Shown: piece by piece, positions 57,326-64,000 of the stretch
Numbering within the stretch: position 1 is the stretch's first letter
Layout of the letters: each line of letters begins with the position of its first letter
Origin: Heligmosomoides polygyrus polygyrus
Taxonomy: Eukaryota; Nematoda; Chromadorea; Rhabditida; Heligmosomidae
Assembly: GCA_947396885.1 (NCBI GenBank)
Contig: OX377205.1
Span: 50,080,676 to 50,144,675, forward strand
DNA: 64,000 nt
Direction of reading: 5' to 3'
The notes under the pieces: generated by a model
The model's database searches: none
Told to the model about the DNA's origin: nothing
The model's input: the letters and a program-made list of their open reading frames with translations, nothing else
Position numbers and translations under genes: made by a program

Positions 57326-58499
57326 AGGGGTCGATCCAATCATTTCATTTCATCATTTCAGAAAACCATGATTTTCACACTGTGCATTGAACAAGACTTT
57401 AAACTTTTTGTGGCAAGATCTCGAAAAGATCTCTCTGTGTGGGTGATCTGCAGCAGGTAAAAATTGATTAATTTTTCTTGAAAAACGAAAAATTTAAATA
57501 CGATCCGCCCTAATCACATCGGAAATCGCTGCGAAGAAGCTTAGCTTTTTACTGTATAATATTCATGAGTTAAAACTCCATGAAGCACAATTTCACTCTT
57601 GCGTGTTCTTTCCTTGAGAAGATAGAAATTTTTCCGCGAAAAGACCATCTACAGGGGCGATCAATGATATCGGAGAACGCAATGGCTCCAAGTAACCTGC
57701 CATATTTCGGAGGTTGTTTGACGTCTCTGAAAAATTCGCAGAGCCTTTAAAACTATGAGAAGTGTGGATTGTACGCTTTAAAAAGCAGGTTGTAAAAATA
57801 GTGGCTTCCATGTGAATAACGATGTCGACTTTTTTCAGCGAATGATACAAATGTTCAAACATAGGATCGTTTCAAAAAAACTGATTTTATAACCGTATGT
57901 CAAACTGTGGCCTAAAACTTCATAGGATACAACTTCACTTTCTGATGCTGTTTCCTGCAGAGGAGAAAAAATTAGTTCCGTGACAAGTTCATCCTCCGGC
58001 TGATATTCCGTCATCGATTCGAAGAACGCTTCCAAAAATCTTGTAGGAAAAAGCACTTAATTTTCCTTAGTAACTGACACTTCAAATTTTATACACTGCA
58101 ATTTAGGACGTAGATGTCGCTCGTCCAGGCAGAAAACTCTTGTGTGCATGACTTCCTGAAAAAAAATTGAGAAAATGGAAACCTCTCATTGACTCCAAAT
58201 CTGCCGGCAGAAAATCTTTATTTTTAACAAGTTATACAATCACCATTTAAAACTTTTTAATATTAATTTTCACAACTTTGGATAACGAAGGAGAAACTCC
58301 AAGCCTTCAAAAAGCCACTTATTAAGAATTAAAAACACACCTAAAACCTGAAAAATAAGAGAGAATCCTCTGCCAAAACAGGAAGGGTACGACCCTCCCC
58401 CCCCCTCCAGAAAAGCTCACAGTACGATCCCCTGCGATTCTCGCACCTCATGCTAGACCCTGTCCCCCGTTCAGACATAGGCTTCAGACCCTTCCCTTG

Positions 58500-59180
58500 T
58501 GGAAGACCAGTTTTTTACTGCTGGGACCATTAAATGGGGCGTTAGCTGTGAAACGGAGCTGATGAGTAATGTTGCATACTTCAAATGTCGAGATTCCTAG
58601 GATCTGTCAGTCAATATTTACAACTTGCTGATTGTTTGAATTTGGAGTGTACTGGAAATTTTCACAAACGTTAGCGAGTTAAAACGCTGCTCCACGACTA
58701 CATTTCTACTCATACAAAAGCATCTGCCACTGGAAAAATGGACCTTCGGGTAAAATAATTAGGCCGTGATAATTTAGACATTTTCTGTTCCCTGGCGCTT
58801 CTAGTTTTTCTGTTTGCTGACGAAAGCGATTTTCTGTTTTCTGGGAAAATTTTCAAAATTTCCTCCCATCTCTGACTCGAATCTTTTTCTTGAGACCTGT
58901 GAGGATCAGGGCCACTACGATGAGATGGCACTATTCGATATCATCGGCTGTCGCGCTGCGACGCCGCGCGCGGCAGCAGGCACTTTGCAGCGCCCCAGAG
59001 AGCTCCACAGTTCGTAGCTACCGCGCAACATTATCGCCGCGACCCGTCGCTGGCGCGACGCGGGAGTGTACCAAAGGCCTTAGTCTGCGCAATTCGTTAA
59101 GAAACCTAAACTACTTGACCAAATATGTATGTATGGGAAAAAGCTGAACCGTTTTGCGTTTGATCAAAGAGAAACCTAAA
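58500..59180. other. no gene; GC-rich repeat remnant at 58960-59080
   Basis: 58500-58950 is unassigned AT-rich sequence. 58960-59080 (GCGACGCCGCGCGCGGCAGC, GTCGCTGGCGCGACGCGGGA) resembles the GC-rich MITE families of ahr-1 intron 14, including a terminal ACCAAAGGCC. Confidence 0.4.
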
Positions 59181-59190
59181 CAATATAGTC

Positions 59191-59294
59191 GCATGCACAC
59201 TTGGCAGCGGCAGCCGTGATTAAGCATAGGGACATCGACTTGGCGGGAATCGATGCCCCTATGCTTAATCACGGCTGCCGAGTGTGCATACGGC
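59191..59294. repeat. hairpin MITE with GCATGCACACTTGGCAGC ends
   Basis: GCAGCCGTGATTAAGCATAG at 59209-59229 is perfectly mirrored at 59258-59278. The outer GCACACTTGG and CGAGTGTGC and the inner ATCGA arms pair as well. The loop is about 12 nt. Confidence 0.85.
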
Positions 59295-60405
59295 TTTAGC
59301 GATTTAGCCCCTGCTTTGAAGAGCGCAATTCATTCCGCTACGGATTTTTTTCAGCAGGTATCTATAGACATTGCGTGGAGGAAAGGGAGGATTGTCAGGA
59401 ATAGAAACATTCAGGAATTGGCGGGAACCAAAAACCAAAACCTACATGGAGCCAGAAATAAAAGAAAATCGCCACTTCCCTAAAAACACTATCAAATTGG
59501 CCGCAAGTTGATTCCTCTAATGTTTACACCGTTAAGATGGGCATCAGCTTCTCTTATCGCTTGAACTAGCGAAGTGTTTATGGCTCACATGATATGTTAC
59601 ATTAGTTTGGAAGAAATCCCATATAGGTGAAGTTCTGCGGTAGATGATTTTCTTGGTCTGCTTAACCAAGCAATTCTTAAAGCAGCAATCCCTATTCTTA
59701 GGCTGCTCCTGCAATTTAGTTCCAAGCCTACAAGAGCAGCCAAAAATAATATAGACTAGTTCTCCAAATAAAATTTGCGTTGGGTCATTTGCGTTCCGAA
59801 ATAGCGTTTCGAAAATTTTGTAGCTAACTTTTTTGAGGGGGGGGGGGGAGGGGCGTTCGTATCGGCTGGTTGTAGGCGCAGCGGCCGGGCGCTCAGGTGG
59901 CCATACCTGCGGCATCATTCACCTACTCGTCGTCTTCGCTCACGCTGTGACACTCATCGCGCTCGCGGCGGACGACGGCCCGACGGAGGCCGTCGTCGGC
60001 GGCCCGATGGACGAGCGGAAGACGCAGGTCGACCACATTTGCTGTGACTACAATCAATAGGATGTTCAGAGGATTTACAAAACTAGGGTAAAGATACATG
60101 TTGGTGTGAAACGAACATAGCTTTACATCAGAATTTCGAGCTCTATCTAATGAGCTCTATCTCAAGCTTATCAATGCTACCGTTGATGAGATATTCTTCA
60201 AATTTAAAACTGAAAAATAATTCTTCGCCAACCTGCTACGAAGCTGTGAAGGACATATCTCCAGGCTAAAATTTCACACAGAATTCAACTACGTCGTCTA
60301 AACACCTTATAGAGAACCTATTTTTTGAAGAAAAAATTGTGTGTGCCAAACCGTTGGAGACATGTCTCCAAGCCAACATTCTACGCAGAATTCAATTACG
60401 AATTC

Positions 60406-61100
60406 TATGTTCGCAAATATAGTATGTCTCAAAAAGGTATACACTATTTGAAAGCTGATAACTTTGCTCAGACCATGCACTCGCCTGAAACCTTGCATTT
60501 TATACTCGATTGGTTGTTTTCGCTTGAATGCTTGTTATAAATTCTCCACAAAGTAGCAGCTTCGATTGATGCGAGCTTCTTTAAAGGTTCGCAGGTTAAA
60601 AACACACTACGGCTTGCGAAGAATGCAGGGTATCCTAAAAATGCATGTACTATTTGAGTGATTCTAACATTGGTACTAATGAAGCTTGTGAAGATGTTTG
60701 ACACCCAGCAGAGGGTAACGATATTTCTGTGGCGTGCAAATAGTCAAGATTGAGATATGCTCCCGCCTGGAACACTGCTTTTCAGACTCGATTGATTCTG
60801 CATGGATTGACTGCTTGTTAAAATCCTGTTACTACTTGGCCACACTAACCTGTCCTGTGCCTTTTTTTTAACGTCTAGTAATTGACAACTACGTGAAAGA
60901 CACGTGACTGTGAGTTTATTGAATGCACAATTTATCGTTTTCGCTATCGCTCTAATAACCCTCTCTATATATTCAAGCCCATAACAAGAGTCCGGCCCGG
61001 CTCTAGGCCTTTCCTCGAAGAAAGGAGTTTATCCTAACTCCCACTGGAAGTTCGGAAACACCGTCGAAGTGCATAGGCGATTCAGCTACTTCACTATATA
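60406..61100. other. interior of the long-TIR element, no gene
   Basis: AT-rich sequence with short frames on both strands. None shows a domain or splice-consistent continuation. Confidence 0.4.
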
Positions 61101-61111
61101 GTCCATTCACG

Positions 61112-61408
61112 GCGCGTGTAGCGCAGTCGGAGGAGGCGCCGGCTGTCGCGTGCACCCGATACCAGGTTTCTGGTTCGGATTTCCCGCCCAGGCCAACCAA
61201 GCATTCCTTCCCTCCGGGGTTGGTGAATTGGTACCAGACTTGTCTTGGAAGGATAGAACGCTGACTTGTTCATCGCCTGGCCACCGCAAGTCATTGTATG
61301 GCCAAATACGCATTCAAATGACCTCCACAACATCCCATAGAAGCCGAATGCGTGGCGCATCCCAAAAAGGATTGAGTACCGCCGTCCTTTATCCTTTTAT
61401 CCTAATGA
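61112..61408 (+). repeat. SINE copy 5, most complete
   Basis: The tRNA-like head GGCGCGTGTAGCGCAGTCGG (A box TGTAGCGCAGTCGG) and GGTTCGGATTTCC (B box) is followed by the body from GGCCAACCAAGC to GGATTGAGTACCGCC and the tail TCCTTTATCCTTTTATCC. It gives the reference structure for the other four copies. It would be transcribed by RNA polymerase III if active. Confidence 0.8.
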
Positions 61409-61639
61409 ACGGCGGTAAGCAAGGATTGATTAATAAATATGTCCCACCCCCTGGAGGCACTGCTTCCAGGGCTTGGTAGCAGCGAGCACGGAGCGATTAA
61501 TAATCATGACCTCAACCGCTGGAAGTACTGCCTCAGGGCTCGCTTGCAGCAAGCAAGAACCCATTAATAGTTGACTTCGAACCCCTGGACCCACTGCTTC
61601 CAGGAGGTCGCGGTCTTATGGGTGGGCAATGAAGGATTA

Positions 61640-61935
61640 TATGTGTTCAGAGACCTCGATTACCCCGAGGGCTGAAGTTTCGCACCGCTTGATTGACATC
61701 CACAAAGAATCTGATGGCGATCGAAACATCAAAAGCGAACTTCAGTTTCGTGTTCAGAGACTTCGGTTACCCAGTGCTGAAGTCACGGATCGCTGAATGG
61801 CATCCACGAAGAATCGATAATTTGATCAATATCGATTGATGGCGATCGAAACATCAAAAGCCAACTTGAGATTCGTGTTCAGCGGTCTCGATTACCACCA
61901 CGGCTAAGGTTTCAGACCGCTTGAATGGCATACAC
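61640..61935. repeat. tandem repeat, about 3 units of 105-125 bp
   Basis: GTGTTCAGAGACCTCGATTA...GCTGAAG...CCGCTTGA-TG-CAT-CACAAAGAATC...GATGGCGATCGAAACATCAA recurs at about 61647, 61750 and 61874, with unit length differing by small insertions. Confidence 0.75.
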
Positions 61936-62149
61936 AAAAAATACACACAGCTCTTATATATGCAACAAGTGCTCCAACACGCCTAACGGCTTGTATCGCA
62001 CTTGCGCGCTTCGTACGACTTTGCAGCATCACTGACCTATGGAAGGTAGTTTTTGTAAAACATAAAATTCGCTAGCATCTAGGACTTGGTGCGTATTTTA
62101 TCGTCATCAAGCCCTTCGCCACTTCGGTACCTTCATCATAGACATTCTT

Positions 62150-63230
62150 TCCTAACCGGCCAGTAACGTCATTGGTTTGTGCTGCGCAGTACTTCTGTCC
62201 CTCAGGTTGTTCCTTCGTAATCGTTCTCATGCTCAACAGCTAGCGTTTCAAGTTGTCGTTGACATGTCTTCCGAAGCCAGGTTCCCCTTTCTCGTTTCTT
62301 CTTACTGGATCTAATTGCTGGTCCGCCTTTACAGGTCTTCCCTCCCCCTCTTTAGTCCCTCACCTTCCTGGTCCCAACTACTGACCCACTCCTTTGTTTC
62401 CACTGTTGACACCTACTGGTCTCTTCTTGCTGGTTTCCCCGTCCTGGCCGCTCCTCCAGGTTCTTCTTTTCCTTCCTAATCGCCCTCCTGGTCCACCATA
62501 GAGGTCTCCCTTACCGCCCTTCTCCAGCACCCCCTTAGTGGTAATCCAATGCTCTCTGCACGGTTGGTGACACGTATTCAGAATCATGATGCTTCCTGCG
62601 CGATTTGGGGGCCCGTTTTCTGGATCAAGAAGCTCAGAAGCGCGCAGTCGCCGCTGTGTCGAGCATGAAGAGGCTATGCATATGGCAAATTCCTTCTTCT
62701 CCGTATGAATTCCCTTACGGCTCCCTTCTTGTTGGTTCCTCGTCCTGGTCCCGCCTCCAGGTCCCTTCTTCAAGGTATATTCCTTCCCACCCCCTCGGAA
62801 TCCTCCCTACTACTCTATCCCAATTGCGTAGGCCTCTCACGCCCCCGACACGACGACGACGAGCGAACGCCCATTGAGTGACATTGGTGTCACATCTCTA
62901 AATCCGGTCTCTCTTAATGGTAATGGATCCCTTTGCTGATCCTCCTTACTGTGCCTCTCCCCTGATTGGTAACTCCCTAATGATCCCTACATATTGCCTA
63001 AACTCTTCTTGGTGCCACTTCCTGGCCTGCTTCCTTGTTCCTCCATCCACCATCCCGATGCTCCTGGTCGCTCCCTCCTGATCGCTGTCGGTTTTCCACC
63101 CGCGAAGTGCCCCTTCCACTCTTGCCTCCCTTGGTGGTCTTCTCACGCTAATGCACGAAGTCGACTTCTGAATCTAGACGCTCAGAAACGCGCGAAGATG
63201 CTGTTGTGTTAAGCAGTAAAGGGCTGCGTT
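62150..63230. repeat. pyrimidine-rich degenerate repeat, no gene
   Basis: Long runs of CTGGT(C)CC and CCTTCTT words. A direct repeat TCTGGATCAAGAAGCTCAGA...GCGCG (62620) and TCTGAATCTAGACGCTCAGA...GCGCG (63161) is about 540 bp apart. The 131-codon - frame (62773-62378) is Gly/Arg-rich and arises from this composition. Confidence 0.55.
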
Positions 63231-64000
63231 TTCCCTGCTGCAGCAACACCCCACGTTCAATAGCAAATTTTGCCCTGTAGATGATGAGTCGTACCTCACT
63301 TAGGTTAGATCACCCGACCGCTCTCGCTGTGGATGATGCGGCGTACCTCACTTAGGTTACATCACTCCACGGACAAACTCTTTTATATATAGGTGGTGAT
63401 GGTGATGATAGGATAGTATATCAACTTCGTGATTGAATTCTGCGTAGAATGTTAGCTTGGAGACATGTCCCCAACGATGTGATACACACAATTTTTCCTT
63501 CAAGAAATAGCTCCTCTAGAAGGTATTTAGACGACGTAGTTGAATTCTGTGTGAAATTTTAGCCTGGAAATATACCCTTCACACCTTCGTCGCAGGATTG
63601 CGAAGAATTATTTTTTAGTTTGAATTTGAAGAATATCTCATCAACGGTGGCATTGATAAGCATGAGGTAGAGCTCATTACATAGAGCTCGAAATTCTGAT
63701 GTAGAGCTATGTTCGTTTCACACCGACATGTACCTTTACCCTGGTTTTGTAAATCCTCTGAACATCCTATTGATTGCAGTCCCAGCAAAACTGGTCGACC
63801 TACGTCTTCCGCTCGTCTGTTTCGGGGCCGCCTCGTGGGGCCGCCGACGACGGCCTTCGTTGGGCTGTCGTCCGCCGCGAGCGCGATGGGTGTCACAGCG
63901 TGAGCGGAGACGGCGAGCAGGGGGATGACGCCGCAGGTATGACCACCTGGGCGCGCGGCCGCGGCGCCTACAACCAGCCGATACGAACGCTGCGCACCCC

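Larger units (their letters stand above)
53135..58462. mobile_element. 5.3-kb hAT-type element with nested repeats
   Basis: The ends are CAGGGTCAAGCATGAGGTGC (left) and its inverse with one mismatch (right, CACCTCATGCTAGACCCTG). An exact 8-bp duplication TCCCCCGT flanks it (53127-53134 and 58463-58470). CAGGG termini with 8-bp duplications are diagnostic of the hAT superfamily. Subterminal arms (about 53760-54000 and 57440-57650) are also inverted copies. No transposase frame is visible, so it depends on another source. The interior is occupied by a GC-rich repeat, palindromes, a minisatellite element and a MITE. Confidence 0.85.
59837..64000. mobile_element. DNA transposon with about 570-bp terminal inverted repeats, right end at or beyond window edge
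   Basis: The left arm 59837-60405 and right arm 63425-64000 are inverted copies (GCGTTCGTATCGGCTGGTTG, GTCGTCGGCGGCC, ATCAATAGGATGTTCAGAGG, TCTCCAGGCTAAAATTTCAC). The left terminus abuts a G-run (59837-59848). The 3-kb interior has a SINE, tandem repeats and pyrimidine-rich sequence but no transposase. The superfamily is unknown, and the target duplication cannot be read because the right end touches the window edge. Confidence 0.75.

Noticed and set aside
62378..62773. 131-codon minus-strand frame
   Set aside because: Gly/Arg/Lys-rich translation of a CTGGTCC/CCTTCTT-type degenerate repeat; no homology signal and no splice context.

Overview
This is nuclear DNA from a nematode, most likely a clade V (strongylid or hookworm-like) parasite. 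Two things point there. The single recognisable host gene is an intron-rich ortholog of Caenorhabditis elegans ahr-1 (aryl hydrocarbon receptor). It is surrounded by RTE-like LINEs and by Tc5-, mariner- and hAT-like transposons of kinds common in nematode genomes. The species assignment is inference; I could run no search. Nothing prokaryotic was seen (no operons, no CRISPR array).

Host gene. ahr-1 lies on the + strand from a start codon at 2075 to a stop at 31264. I reconstructed 16 exons by reading splice phases. They sum to 1818 nt (605 codons plus stop), close to the roughly 600-residue worm protein, with bHLH, PAS-A and PAS-B domains and the conserved C-terminal tail. Exon 1 is only 38 nt and is separated from the bHLH exon by an 8.9 kb intron. 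Intron 2 is 11.6 kb and intron 14 is about 3.6 kb. All three large introns are filled by transposons, whereas the PAS exons (22781-26299) are compact and free of them. The 5' flank (about 1.1-1.75 kb) is GC-rich with CCAAT boxes and several GCGTG cores.

Introns of ahr-1. Intron 1 holds a tRNA-derived SINE, two GGCCGGATTCATC-type MITEs, a dead mariner (6667-7631) and a palindromic mariner derivative made of two 3' ends (7648-8476). Intron 2 holds a 5'-truncated RTE-like LINE with a 10-bp target-site duplication (13830-15078), a diverged hAT copy with a SINE inside it (15918-17322), a large inverted repeat (18503-19641), and a nearly full-length RTE-like LINE on the - strand with a perfect 14-bp duplication (19746-22581). 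Intron 14 is a cluster of very GC-rich hairpin MITEs.

Downstream of 31.3 kb I find no host gene. The rest is a nested mosaic: a degraded LINE (32.0-33.25 kb), a mariner fragment (34.97-35.53 kb), a field of inverted and tandem repeats (35.9-43.2 kb), three Tc5-like copies (43.4-51.8 kb) carrying a CENP-B/Tc5-type N-terminal exon, DDE remnant and Cys/His tail, a Tc1-like element inside one of them (45980-46713), another truncated LINE (47591-48860), and gag/protease debris of an LTR retroelement (about 48.9-53.0 kb). A 5.3 kb hAT-type element with an 8-bp duplication (53135-58462) follows, itself packed with palindromes and a 22-bp minisatellite. The last element has about 570-bp terminal inverted repeats (59837 to the window end).
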